DNA of 64,000 nucleotides from an uncultured Oligoflexia bacterium (GTDB taxonomy: Bacteria; Bdellovibrionota; Bacteriovoracia; Bacteriovoracales; Bacteriovoracaceae), in contig CAJXPQ010000009.1 of assembly GCA_913058265.1 (NCBI GenBank), positions 62,001 through 126,000 on the forward strand, written 5' to 3'. The translations under genes and the position numbers were made by a program. Shown here piece after piece: positions 1-7,416 of this stretch (position 1 is its first letter; each line of letters opens with the position of its first letter). The notes under the pieces are model-generated. The model was not told where the DNA came from. It searched no databases and worked only from the letters and a program-made list of their open reading frames with translations.

Positions 1-26
1 TACTAACTTCATCCGTTTTTTTCTTT

Positions 27-557
27 TTGCAGAATAGTAGGAACGAAGTAGGTGGTAAGATATCCGCTGTTAAGTCAATTTGGTTGTTTTTTGTTATTTA
101 TTACTGGTTTTTGTTACCATTCTTTTTCTTTTTCATTAACTTTGATAATTATCAAACCTACATTCTTATTATTTCACTTCACCTTGTATCAATGTGGATC
201 AGAGGAATTATAGAACTTGTCATGATTTACAAATTTTATAATTGGTCTCCACTGTACGGTATAACACATACATTTGTTCACTTCTTAGGTATCTTACTTT
301 ACGTGGCAGTTAATTTTCTCTCACTTAGCAAATGGCCAATTGAATATTCACTCTATCTATTCATATTACTGGTAACACTTATATGTGAAGTGTGTTTTGC
401 TAAATCCTTCTGGGGCATAAGAGGGGACTCAGTTAACACAAAGAAAATTTACTTTGCTAGTGATGATCCAAAGTGGACCAAGATTAATAGATTAACATTC
501 AATGTTCTCTTATTCCTTAAAGGGTCATATCTATTTATGATGTTTTTATCTTTTTAG
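27..557 (+). CDS. Multipass membrane protein, unknown function (5' end possibly outside window)
   Basis: About 176 residues are visible. The reading frame is open back to the window edge with no in-frame stop, and the first possible start here is a TTG at 27, so the true start may lie upstream. The product is very hydrophobic, with about five membrane segments (near residues 15-38, 44-66, 82-102, 107-127 and 157-175) and aromatic-rich loops. I do not recognise the family. It converges on the NTF2-like gene, overlapping its 3' end by 23 bp, and lies beside the Rieske/desaturase/terpenoid-synthase cluster, so a role in the same membrane-lipid pathway is possible but unproven. Confidence 0.6.
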   Translation: MQNSRNEVGGKISAVKSIWLFFVIYYWFLLPFFFFFINFDNYQTYILIISLHLVSMWIRGIIELVMIYKFYNWSPLYGITHTFVHFLGILLYVAVNFLSLSKWPIEYSLYLFILLVTLICEVCFAKSFWGIRGDSVNTKKIYFASDDPKWTKINRLTFNVLLFLKGSYLFMMFLSF

Positions 558-1167
558 ATTTATTTTTAGAAATAAATAAACCTAAAAAAACTCCAAAAAT
601 AAATGCTATAATAATAAATATAATTGCATATCTTTTCGCATTATTAACTAAAGGGTTGTCAAACAAGTCCGTAGACGAGTGAAGGTTAATTATCTGCCAT
701 TTCCCATTGTTTTTTAATAGTGTGGTAGACCATCTTCCAGGTACATGGATTTCATTCCCATCAGTCATTATGAAGCTATCATTTGATTGTCCAAAGGAGA
801 TCCCAACCTCTCCCTCGTAAAGCCTAGTTAATTCATCTACCTGTATGCCACTTTTAAAACTTTCTACAACTTTGGTTCCACCGGACGTTTTCTCTTTCAA
901 GTAACGAATAATTTCTTTCGTACCCTTGCTTGTAGTAGCATCAGGCCATGTAACAATAGCATCTTCATGGAAGTCATCACTTAAGTTATCTAAGTCCCAA
1001 TTATCAACTTTTACTACTATGCTTTTGAAGAGCTTCCGAAGTTCAGAGTGTCTTTTATCTTCATCTATTTCTACCGAGGGAGAAGAGCTTAGACTAATGC
1101 TAACTTCATCATTCGAGATACTTTGAAATGAAAATAGAATACATATAATAATAAGTTTGAATTTCAT
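535..1167 (-). CDS. Membrane-anchored NTF2/SnoaL-like protein
   Basis: A 210-residue protein with an N-terminal signal peptide (about residues 1-18) and one C-terminal membrane helix (about 181-199) followed by a lysine-rich tail, so most of it should sit in the periplasm. The middle (about 40-165) has the pattern of a SnoaL/NTF2-like fold: a helix-rich start, then a DDFHEDAIVTWP segment and closing beta strands with GKWQIINLHSS. The fold assignment rests on pattern only. Its ATG overlaps the TGA of the Rieske oxygenase (ATGA), so the two are translationally coupled. SnoaL-like proteins often act as small cyclases, isomerases or binding proteins; the substrate here is unknown. Confidence 0.7.
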   Translation of the reverse strand: MKFKLIIICILFSFQSISNDEVSISLSSSPSVEIDEDKRHSELRKLFKSIVVKVDNWDLDNLSDDFHEDAIVTWPDATTSKGTKEIIRYLKEKTSGGTKVVESFKSGIQVDELTRLYEGEVGISFGQSNDSFIMTDGNEIHVPGRWSTTLLKNNGKWQIINLHSSTDLFDNPLVNNAKRYAIIFIIIAFIFGVFLGLFISKNKSKKIKTS

Positions 1168-2147
1168 GAATTATCCTTTGATTGTTTAATTTTAAAACCT
1201 TCATGGCCTTGAAGCCACTTGAAATATTCAATAATTGGAGTATCCTCAGTGTAGGTAGTCCCTAGATTGAAGTGTGTTCCGTGAAGTGTTCGAGCTTCTT
1301 CTTCTAAATATTTATATGTAAAGTGTCTTCTAACGGCCATGATTAATGGTTGAAATAGAGATTTAATTTTATTTGTTTTCTTACTGAAAACAATACCACT
1401 TAGTTTGCAGTTATTGTCATCTAGTGGTGTTGAGTTAAGAATAAAATACGATGTAACACCGTTACTAAACTTGCCGTTTAATAAAAATAGATTCGCCCCA
1501 TATGTATCAATAGTCATATTTATTTCTTTTCCTGCAACCAATTGTATCAGCTTCTCTCTCAAGGAGGTTCCTATTACTTTTGCTGTATATGTATTTGCTC
1601 TTTGGTATGGCATTTTGGAGTTAATTGTAATATCTGATAAAAGCTCCCGTTCATGTACAGATCTAAAGTGATTAAGGTCAAAGGCATGTGATGCTAAAGT
1701 GTACCAGTTTATCTCACCTTCAAAGGAGAAAGAACTTGAAGCTGTGAATTCCTCAATAAACTCATTAATAAAAAAAGGAAAATCAAATAATGCTTCTGTA
1801 TTGTTAAAGAAAAAAATATGTCCACATATATTTTTGACAGGATAAGTCTTAATGTTTGCCCAGCTTGGAACATCTTCACTATTAGGTGTATGAACGCATA
1901 TCCCCTTATCAAACTTGAAGCCGTGATAAGGACAAGTAATAGAACTCTTTGAAATTTTTCCTTTTGAGAGGTCTGCATTCATGTGAGGACATCTTGCGTC
2001 GCTCACATAGATATTGTCTTCATCTTTCCAAAGAAGATACTCTGACTTGTGTACCTTATGAACGATAGGAGCGCTCCGAAGCTGACTAATATGGCAAACG
2101 TAGTACCAGCCCGGGGGAACAATAGGAAAGTTTTCTTCTAATTTCAA
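1164..2147 (-). CDS. Rieske non-heme iron oxygenase
   Basis: Probable oxygenase subunit that hydroxylates or desaturates a hydrophobic substrate using a [2Fe-2S] cluster and a mononuclear iron. The Rieske ligands are clear: C-P-H and C-P-Y-H at about residues 53/55 and 72/75. The iron site D-x2-H-x4-H (in DLNHFRSVHER) is at about 157/160/165. I chose a TTG start at 2147 because a GGGGA ribosome-binding site lies 6 nt before it and the Rieske domain begins soon after. The longer ATG at 2207 has no binding site and would run 7 bp into the divergent desaturase. It is about 327 residues, the usual size for VanA-like oxygenases. No reductase partner is visible. It is coupled to the NTF2-like gene. 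Confidence 0.85.
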   Translation of the reverse strand: MKLEENFPIVPPGWYYVCHISQLRSAPIVHKVHKSEYLLWKDEDNIYVSDARCPHMNADLSKGKISKSSITCPYHGFKFDKGICVHTPNSEDVPSWANIKTYPVKNICGHIFFFNNTEALFDFPFFINEFIEEFTASSSFSFEGEINWYTLASHAFDLNHFRSVHERELLSDITINSKMPYQRANTYTAKVIGTSLREKLIQLVAGKEINMTIDTYGANLFLLNGKFSNGVTSYFILNSTPLDDNNCKLSGIVFSKKTNKIKSLFQPLIMAVRRHFTYKYLEEEARTLHGTHFNLGTTYTEDTPIIEYFKWLQGHEGFKIKQSKDNS

Positions 2148-2166
2148 ATGGAAGTCCCCAGCATTA

Positions 2167-2195
2167 TTTACATTAGAAACCTTACAATATATAAG
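2167..2195 (+). promoter_or_regulatory. Sigma-70-like promoter, leaderless, for the desaturase gene
   Basis: A TTTACA box (2167-2172), a 17-nt spacer and TATAAG (2190-2195) are seen. The ATG of the desaturase follows after only 5 nt, so transcription should begin at or next to the start codon. No ribosome-binding site precedes that ATG. The start site is inferred from spacing. Confidence 0.5.
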
Positions 2196-2200
2196 TAAGT

Positions 2201-3169
2201 ATGTCATATGGAATATTCAAAAAGCTGTTTCTTCGCAATAGCGGGCCACTGCTATCGTTACTTTGCTTCGTTATAATGTTCTCCTGCTTAAGTATTGGGA
2301 GTCACACTGACAACAATAGCCTGAAGGTTACACTTGTCATTATTTTTGCATTGGTAGGGAATACCAACTTCTCGTTAGTTCATGAAAGTACTCACAAACT
2401 CTTAAGCAGTAACCCTACGCACAACTATTTTTTTGGTTTTTTAAGTGCATTCTGGTTTCCTACTAGTATTACTTTTCAAAAAATATGTCATCTAAGTCAT
2501 CATCTTCGAAATAGAACAAAGTACGAAAGGTTCGATATATGTGTTGAAGGGAAAGATGTTAAAATATTTAAATTTTTACAATTCTACGGAATTATCACAG
2601 GTATTTACTGGTTTTTATCTCCGGTAAGCTGTCTATTATATATATTCTCCCCCTTTCTATATAGAGTTTTACGCTATTTGAGAGGAAAATATACCTTCCT
2701 TGAGGGGACTGGGATTATTATGCTGGAAAGTTTTGTTGACCATCCTAGTAGAAAAATAATAATCATCGAAACATTAGTAGTCTTAGCCGCTTATATTGCG
2801 CTGATTAAGTTTGATTATTTCAATCTAGGTTATGCTTTTTTGTGTTATTTTTCGTTCGGTGTTTTGTGGGGGAGTTTACAATATGCAGATCATGCATGGT
2901 CTGAACTTGATACAATACATGGAGCATGGGATTTAAAGATAAATACAGTAATGCAAGCTGTATTCCTCAACTACCATTTCCATAGGGCCCATCATTCTAA
3001 TCCAGATGTGCCATGGTATGAACTGGAAAACTATATAGATAGCAATGCTCTCAGGCCACGACATTTTAAAGTCTGGCTAAGAATGTTTAGAGGGCCTTTA
3101 ATCGTTCCAGATGTTAGTGATAAAGAACTAAATAAACTACTTAAAAACTATGCGAAGGAACTAGTCTGA
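2201..3169 (+). CDS. Membrane fatty-acid-desaturase/hydroxylase-type di-iron enzyme
   Basis: A 322-residue integral membrane protein with the three histidine boxes of the FA_desaturase superfamily: HESTH (61-65), HLSHH (97-101) and HRAHH (261-265), plus a D-H pair at 230-231. Enzymes of this fold use two irons and oxygen to desaturate or hydroxylate acyl chains, carotenoids or sterol-like lipids. The spacing of the boxes and the hydrophobic stretches between them fit four or more membrane helices. It is divergent from the Rieske gene and followed by the squalene/phytoene-synthase-like gene, so an isoprenoid substrate is as likely as a fatty acid. The ATG lacks a ribosome-binding site and looks leaderless. 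Confidence 0.85.
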   Translation: MSYGIFKKLFLRNSGPLLSLLCFVIMFSCLSIGSHTDNNSLKVTLVIIFALVGNTNFSLVHESTHKLLSSNPTHNYFFGFLSAFWFPTSITFQKICHLSHHLRNRTKYERFDICVEGKDVKIFKFLQFYGIITGIYWFLSPVSCLLYIFSPFLYRVLRYLRGKYTFLEGTGIIMLESFVDHPSRKIIIIETLVVLAAYIALIKFDYFNLGYAFLCYFSFGVLWGSLQYADHAWSELDTIHGAWDLKINTVMQAVFLNYHFHRAHHSNPDVPWYELENYIDSNALRPRHFKVWLRMFRGPLIVPDVSDKELNKLLKNYAKELV

Positions 3170-3204
3170 AAATTGAATTTATACTTTTAAAAGAGGTAAT
3201 CAGA

Positions 3205-3987
3205 ATGTCTCGGCGAAGTATTCGGTATTTTATAATATACTTGTTATTATATCTATTCGCATTCATTAATTATCGAAAATCAAAAAGACTGCGTATCGGT
3301 TTTACTTACCTCCAAAGAATTGATGATTATATGGATAGAGATTTGATTACAACAGAAGAGCCAATGGCCGTCTTAAAAAGTCACCTAGACACTAAGTCAA
3401 AATCTCTAGATCCAGTCCTAGATAGCTTATACACACATTTTATTGAACTGAAATTTTCAATAGAGGAAATTAAAAGAATTGAAGTTGCATTCTCCTCACT
3501 CATTCAGACTATGAGCGATGACTACTCCAGAAGGGAATATAGGGTAGTTAATAATCGATTAGAACTATATAAGCACATGCACAAGACATTTTATTTCTCT
3601 GTTGATCTGATGATAATGGTTATATTGCCAAATGAGAAAACTGAAGAGTATAGAGACCTTATCGATCTACTTATATGGTGCTCTATCGTAAGAGATCTTG
3701 AGGTAGATTTTTCAAGCGGACTATATAATATTCCTTCTGAGTTCCTTCAAAAAACAGATAGTCTAAGAACGCTATCATTTAATGAGTTTGAAACGTCCCC
3801 CTTTTTTCGTAAATGGCTAACCGAAATAACAGAAGAATTTTTTGATAATTTTCGAATTATGGAAGCAAGGGTATGTGCTTTAGGTTTTGGCCATAAAAAA
3901 CTAATATATACTATATTTCTAAGTTCTGCTCGAAAGTATTTAAGGGTTATGAGTACTAAGTACAATTTAACAGGTATCTCAGTATGA
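3205..3987 (+). CDS. Squalene/phytoene-synthase-like prenyl transferase
   Basis: A 260-residue, mostly alpha-helical protein with an N-terminal hydrophobic segment (about 9-22). The head-to-head prenyl synthase signatures are present. The first aspartate motif is R-I-D-D-Y-M-D (38-44). The second is R-D-L-E-V-D (163-168), followed by SGLYNIP, which corresponds to the family's RxYLP segment. The middle helix has the expected D-x3-R-x-Y pattern (about 105-112). The family joins two prenyl diphosphates to presqualene/squalene or phytoene; which product is made cannot be told from sequence. It is shorter than CrtB (about 300). An AGAGGT ribosome-binding site lies 7 nt before the ATG. Its stop overlaps the PAP2 gene start (ATGA), indicating coupling. 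Confidence 0.75.
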   Translation: MSRRSIRYFIIYLLLYLFAFINYRKSKRLRIGFTYLQRIDDYMDRDLITTEEPMAVLKSHLDTKSKSLDPVLDSLYTHFIELKFSIEEIKRIEVAFSSLIQTMSDDYSRREYRVVNNRLELYKHMHKTFYFSVDLMIMVILPNEKTEEYRDLIDLLIWCSIVRDLEVDFSSGLYNIPSEFLQKTDSLRTLSFNEFETSPFFRKWLTEITEEFFDNFRIMEARVCALGFGHKKLIYTIFLSSARKYLRVMSTKYNLTGISV

Positions 3988-4613
3988 TTATACTTAAATT
4001 AAAATCTTTTTTTAAGTATTATATACCTTTGGCCATTGTGTTCAGCTTTTTGTACGGAGCAGCTAACTACCTTACTGAATTACGTGAATTTCATTATAAT
4101 TTTTATCTCCCTTTTGAGCTCTATATTCCCTTCATTCCAGAGTTTATATTCGCCTATCTTTCTTTAAATTTTTACTTTTTTTTTATGAACTATATTCTAA
4201 CTGAGAAAGAGCTGAGGGGGATCATAAGAGGTAAGTACATGATACTTATTGTTTCAGTCGTTTTATTCTTATTGTTTCCTGCAAACTTAGGTTACTCAAG
4301 AGATTTTAAAGATTATAACGGACTATTGTTTCTATACAGTAGTCTATATACTTTAGATAAGCCTCATAATTTGGTTCCTTCGTTACATGTCTGCTTCGCA
4401 CTAATAACAATGCTGGGCATCAGTAGAAGTCAAAATAAATCCAAGTTGATAAATGCGATTTCCATAATTTGGTTCTGCTTAATTGTCATTTCGACAATCT
4501 TTACAAAACAACACCACATACTGGATGTGATTGCGGGTCTTGTTGTTGGATACCTTGGATTCGTTTTTAGTAGCAGAGCTTTTGTTGGAGATATGGATGG
4601 AGTACCTGATTAA
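3984..4613 (+). CDS. PAP2-type membrane phosphatase / phosphotransferase
   Basis: A 209-residue multipass protein. The conserved acid-phosphatase core is visible: N-L-V-P-S-L-H (near residue 130) and S-T-I-F-T-K-Q-H-H-I-L-D-V (near 172), the catalytic His and the His/Asp pair of the PAP2 superfamily. The PSLH form and the KQHHxxDV form resemble the inositol-phosphorylceramide-synthase-like (AUR1-type) branch. It probably removes or transfers a phosphate from a lipid at the outer face of the inner membrane. It is coupled to the prenyl-synthase-like gene by a 4-bp overlap, so an isoprenyl (di)phosphate is a reasonable candidate substrate, though this is inference. Confidence 0.8.
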   Translation: MIILKLKSFFKYYIPLAIVFSFLYGAANYLTELREFHYNFYLPFELYIPFIPEFIFAYLSLNFYFFFMNYILTEKELRGIIRGKYMILIVSVVLFLLFPANLGYSRDFKDYNGLLFLYSSLYTLDKPHNLVPSLHVCFALITMLGISRSQNKSKLINAISIIWFCLIVISTIFTKQHHILDVIAGLVVGYLGFVFSSRAFVGDMDGVPD

Positions 4614-4639
4614 CTAGATTGAACATCGAAGATAACAGC

Positions 4640-4663
4640 GCACGATAAGAAACATTATCGTGC
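4640..4663. terminator. Hairpin between convergent genes
   Basis: A perfect 9-bp inverted repeat (GCACGATAA / TTATCGTGC) with a 6-nt loop lies between the PAP2 gene and the convergent barrel gene. There is no T-run on either side, so it may work as a weak terminator or a 3' end-protecting hairpin. Confidence 0.45.
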
Positions 4664-4695
4664 AATGCGTCAAACCTCTATCCCTTAACACAAAC

Positions 4696-6342
4696 TTAGA
4701 ATGACTTCTGATATTGAACTACAGCGACACTATCTTCTGAGTGATAGCCAAAATATGTTTCACTATTGCCGGAGAAATAATAATAACTAATCCCAAGGGT
4801 GTCAGAATCACTAAGTTTGTAATCAATATATGGTCTAAAGCTAAGGCTAGAGCCTTCCATGTAAAGTCTGGTGTCTATCCCAGTAGATAGCTTATCTTTT
4901 GCAAACAGTGATTCAGTACGGAGCATAAAACGCGAGCTACTTGGGTCCCTAAATGTTTCTTCTTCAGTTAAATAATGATCTGTAATGAACTGCCATTTTA
5001 TCTTTGTGTTGTAGACTGGAAAGCTCATGTCTGATCCAAGTGAAAAACTCTGCCTTCTCTCTCTAATAGTTTTTAAGCTCTTAAGTAGTAGCGGAGAATT
5101 TGGTATATAGCTGTATTCAGCTTTAAATAAATGATTACCAGTTTTTTTAGTTAGATCAATCGCAAAGATATCCTCTTGAATATACTCTAAGTACACTCCA
5201 GAACTTAAGCCTTCCGTTGATATGGAGTCTGCTAAAATGTCTGATCGTAATTTTCGGCCAAATGTCAGTATTGGCTCCTGTGTGTAGGCCTTTAAATATG
5301 AAATAGCTGCATTTAAATCTGAATTATAACTGAGTCTAATACCCTGACTAATATTAGTTCTATCTTTAGTATATACCTTGAGGTCTTTTATCGCATCACT
5401 GTTAATTTGCTCTTTAGTAAAACCTCTTAGGGTTCCAGACACTTGATCAATCCCAGTCCAAAGACTATTTGGGCTTAATTGCTTACCTTCTTCAGATCCA
5501 GAGTCTATAAAAAAATCGACTTTAAAGTTATTGAAATACTCTTCATACCTGACAGCGGTAATTGGCCTTCTTAAATATTCACCAGTATCAAAGATAAACC
5601 TTGGAGAGTTTTTAATGTTAACTCTATCGATTGCAGAAAACTCATCAAAAACACCCCATGAAAAAAGTTGCTTACCGAGAGTTAAGGAGCTCTGTGAATA
5701 GGTGAAGTTTAAATAGGCCTCATCTATTTCTATTTTTGATAGGTAGTACTCACCCACACGGCTTGTTTCAGAATATTGCTCATAACGGGCAGTAAGTTTG
5801 ATATTATCAGTATCACCTATATTCTCAATTCCAGTTACAAGCTCACCGTAAGAGCTAAACTGATTAGAATTAGACATATTAGGGGTAAACCTTATCCTGG
5901 ATTGTGCTAAGGATAAATTCTTTTGGGTATCATACTCGTCATCTGCGGCTGCACTGATTTCAACAGAATATATTGTAAACTTTTTCTTTGAAGTGACTTT
6001 GTAGATGGCCGACTTAGGTATTCCTTGCTTTCTAACCTGGGCATATTTTCTTTTAAAGTCTTTATTTTTGATGGTGCTATAGATGAGAAAGTAGAGTTCT
6101 TTTTTGAGTATATGTCTCTTTGTCCTATTGAATCGAAAGTGCCGAATATTTTGGTTATCTTTAATATAGAGTCTATAGAGAGAGATATTTTTTCGTTTTT
6201 TAGTAACGACAGTGCTCTTACCTTGTAGGCTATATTTCTCTGCTAATTTATAGGCCTTGTCTTTGTTCAAGGTATTATAGGTATAGGCGAAGCTATCCAT
6301 GATGGTGAATGTGAATAAGGAAAATAGCAAAATCTTAAGCAT
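4696..6342 (-). CDS. Outer-membrane beta-barrel protein
   Basis: A 548-residue protein with a signal peptide (cleavage probably after the ...DSFA segment, about residue 19), a basic N-terminal periplasmic part (about 25-125), then alternating amphipathic strands to a C-terminal phenylalanine (YQKSF), the signal for insertion by BamA. The segment GKQLFSWGVFDEF is reminiscent of the DUF1302/alginate-export-like barrels, but this is only a resemblance. The ligand or cargo is unknown. The ATG has no ribosome-binding site; a -10 box ends 5 nt before it. It is convergent with the isoprenoid cluster and not clearly part of it. Confidence 0.75.
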   Translation of the reverse strand: MLKILLFSLFTFTIMDSFAYTYNTLNKDKAYKLAEKYSLQGKSTVVTKKRKNISLYRLYIKDNQNIRHFRFNRTKRHILKKELYFLIYSTIKNKDFKRKYAQVRKQGIPKSAIYKVTSKKKFTIYSVEISAAADDEYDTQKNLSLAQSRIRFTPNMSNSNQFSSYGELVTGIENIGDTDNIKLTARYEQYSETSRVGEYYLSKIEIDEAYLNFTYSQSSLTLGKQLFSWGVFDEFSAIDRVNIKNSPRFIFDTGEYLRRPITAVRYEEYFNNFKVDFFIDSGSEEGKQLSPNSLWTGIDQVSGTLRGFTKEQINSDAIKDLKVYTKDRTNISQGIRLSYNSDLNAAISYLKAYTQEPILTFGRKLRSDILADSISTEGLSSGVYLEYIQEDIFAIDLTKKTGNHLFKAEYSYIPNSPLLLKSLKTIRERRQSFSLGSDMSFPVYNTKIKWQFITDHYLTEEETFRDPSSSRFMLRTESLFAKDKLSTGIDTRLYMEGSSLSFRPYIDYKLSDSDTLGISYYYFSGNSETYFGYHSEDSVAVVQYQKSF

Positions 6343-6347
6343 ATAAT

Positions 6348-6376
6348 AATATAGTTAATTCAATATATTATGACTA
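6348..6376 (-). promoter_or_regulatory. Sigma-70-like promoter, leaderless, for the barrel gene
   Basis: On the minus strand a TAGTCA box (6376-6371), 17-nt spacer and TATATT (6353-6348) end 5 nt before the ATG at 6342. No Shine-Dalgarno sequence lies between. Confidence 0.45.
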
Positions 6377-6390
6377 GCTGGATGCTCTTA

Positions 6391-6735
6391 TTAATCTAAG
6401 AACTTGCTTACTGCTACTGTTTTACACCCTGTTAGGTGGGAGAGACTTCTCCCCTCAACGTATATATGAGAAATATCAAGTGGAGAGTCGTTAACAGCAA
6501 CTTGATAGCTGTCCTGAATCCTTTTTAAAGATACGGTACCCACTAGAATTGGGCTTGGATAAGGGTCCTGACAAGCTTCACAGTACTTATCTATGACAAA
6601 GATAGACTTGAGGTCATTATACTTATTGAGCTCTACAACGGCTTTCTTGGCCTGATTAAAGCTTAAATTTTTACATTGGAATGCCAGTGCATGAGCGCTA
6701 CTGAAGACTATCCCCATAATCAAAATTAGTTTCAT
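6391..6735 (-). CDS. Small secreted protein, cysteine-containing
   Basis: About 114 residues from the ATG at 6735, chosen because an AGGGGA ribosome-binding site lies 4 nt upstream and a normal signal peptide follows (MKLILIMG... to about residue 19). The longer in-frame start upstream would bury this signal. The mature part has four cysteines, including C-x2-C (CEAC) and a C near the end, suggesting disulfides or a metal site in the periplasm. I do not recognise the family. It shares a 14-nt upstream motif with the next secreted gene on the same strand. Confidence 0.65.
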   Translation of the reverse strand: MKLILIMGIVFSSAHALAFQCKNLSFNQAKKAVVELNKYNDLKSIFVIDKYCEACQDPYPSPILVGTVSLKRIQDSYQVAVNDSPLDISHIYVEGRSLSHLTGCKTVAVSKFLD

Positions 6736-6744
6736 AATTTCCCC

Positions 6745-6758
6745 TAACGCATTGCTAC
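6745..6758 (-). promoter_or_regulatory. Repeated 14-nt upstream motif, copy 1
   Basis: GTAGCAATGCGTTA on the minus strand, 9 nt before the start codon of the small secreted protein. An identical 14-mer precedes the neighbouring secreted gene (7353-7366). It could be an operator or promoter element, or a remnant of duplication of the upstream region. Confidence 0.4.
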
Positions 6759-6830
6759 ATGAAAAAGGAGTCTGGTGCAAGATCAGCAGTAATATTTACA
6801 ATTTGAAAGATGGGTCGATATTGTTTTGAA

Positions 6831-6854
6831 AGGCCAGAAATGAGCTCCTGGCCT
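6831..6854. terminator. Hairpin downstream of the secreted-protein gene
   Basis: AGGCCAG / CTGGCCT form a 7-bp stem with a 10-nt loop just after the stop of the gene at 6876-7325. The T-rich tract on the minus strand lies before rather than after the stem, so termination would be weak; the A-run is on the plus strand. Confidence 0.35.
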
Positions 6855-6875
6855 GTAAAAAAAAGGACTAATTAT

Positions 6876-7325
6876 TTATTGTTTTACGTATTTAACTGTT
6901 TTACGTGTACCGCTACCAAAGTCATGGCAAACATCGTATTTGTAAGTATAAGTTAATTCAACACTTACTGGTGTAAGTAAAATACCATAGTCTGATACAT
7001 CGTGAGCATTGATTTTTGCTGTATATAAATAACTTTCGTATTCATCACACTGGCTACCATTTGCTAGTACATTGCTGCCAATAACTGCAACATAAGTATA
7101 TACGTCGCCATCATTTGATTCGAGTTTTACATTAACAGTTGATTCAACACCATTAACAACGATTGTCGCCTGATCTAGATGTGGGTTTAATGCAGTTACA
7201 TCAAACTCAATAACTTTTGGATTTGTGAAAGACTGGCTTGTTGAAGCTGAAATTGTTTTTTCTGCTACAAAACTGTCTGCAAAAACTTGAGATGATAATA
7301 ATAAAAGTAGGCTTAAGATTTTCAT
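6876..7325 (-). CDS. Secreted protein, unknown function
   Basis: A 149-residue protein with a clear signal peptide (MKILSLLLLLSSQVFA, cut after about residue 16). The mature part is rich in Thr, Val and Tyr in alternating patterns, which suggests a small all-beta domain, and it has two cysteines (in the SQCDEY and YDVCHDF segments) that could form a disulfide. An AGGAT ribosome-binding site lies about 6 nt before the ATG. I do not recognise the family. It stands alone on the minus strand, divergent from a PAP2 gene, and carries the second copy of the 14-nt upstream motif. Confidence 0.65.
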   Translation of the reverse strand: MKILSLLLLLSSQVFADSFVAEKTISASTSQSFTNPKVIEFDVTALNPHLDQATIVVNGVESTVNVKLESNDGDVYTYVAVIGSNVLANGSQCDEYESYLYTAKINAHDVSDYGILLTPVSVELTYTYKYDVCHDFGSGTRKTVKYVKQ

Positions 7326-7352
7326 AATTTATCCTATGTTAAGTAAAGTGGT

Positions 7353-7366
7353 TAACGCATTGCTAC
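7353..7366 (-). promoter_or_regulatory. Repeated 14-nt upstream motif, copy 2
   Basis: Same GTAGCAATGCGTTA sequence as at 6745-6758, here about 27 nt upstream of the start codon of the secreted protein gene. The two copies differ in distance to the ATG, which argues for a transcriptional rather than translational element. Confidence 0.4.
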
Positions 7367-7381
7367 TATAGATAACTATGT

Positions 7382-7410
7382 ATGACAAGTTGTGAAGTAA
7401 TAATTACAAT
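7382..7410 (+). promoter_or_regulatory. Sigma-70-like promoter, leaderless, for the PAP2 gene
   Basis: ATGACA (7382-7387), a 17-nt spacer and TACAAT (7405-7410), followed by 6 nt and the ATG. No ribosome-binding site is present, so the transcript should start at the start codon. Confidence 0.5.
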
Positions 7411-7416
7411 AACTAT

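Noticed and set aside
535-4613. Sterol or hopanoid pathway
   Set aside because: No oxidosqualene or squalene-hopene cyclase or monooxygenase is present in the window, so the cluster cannot be named as such.
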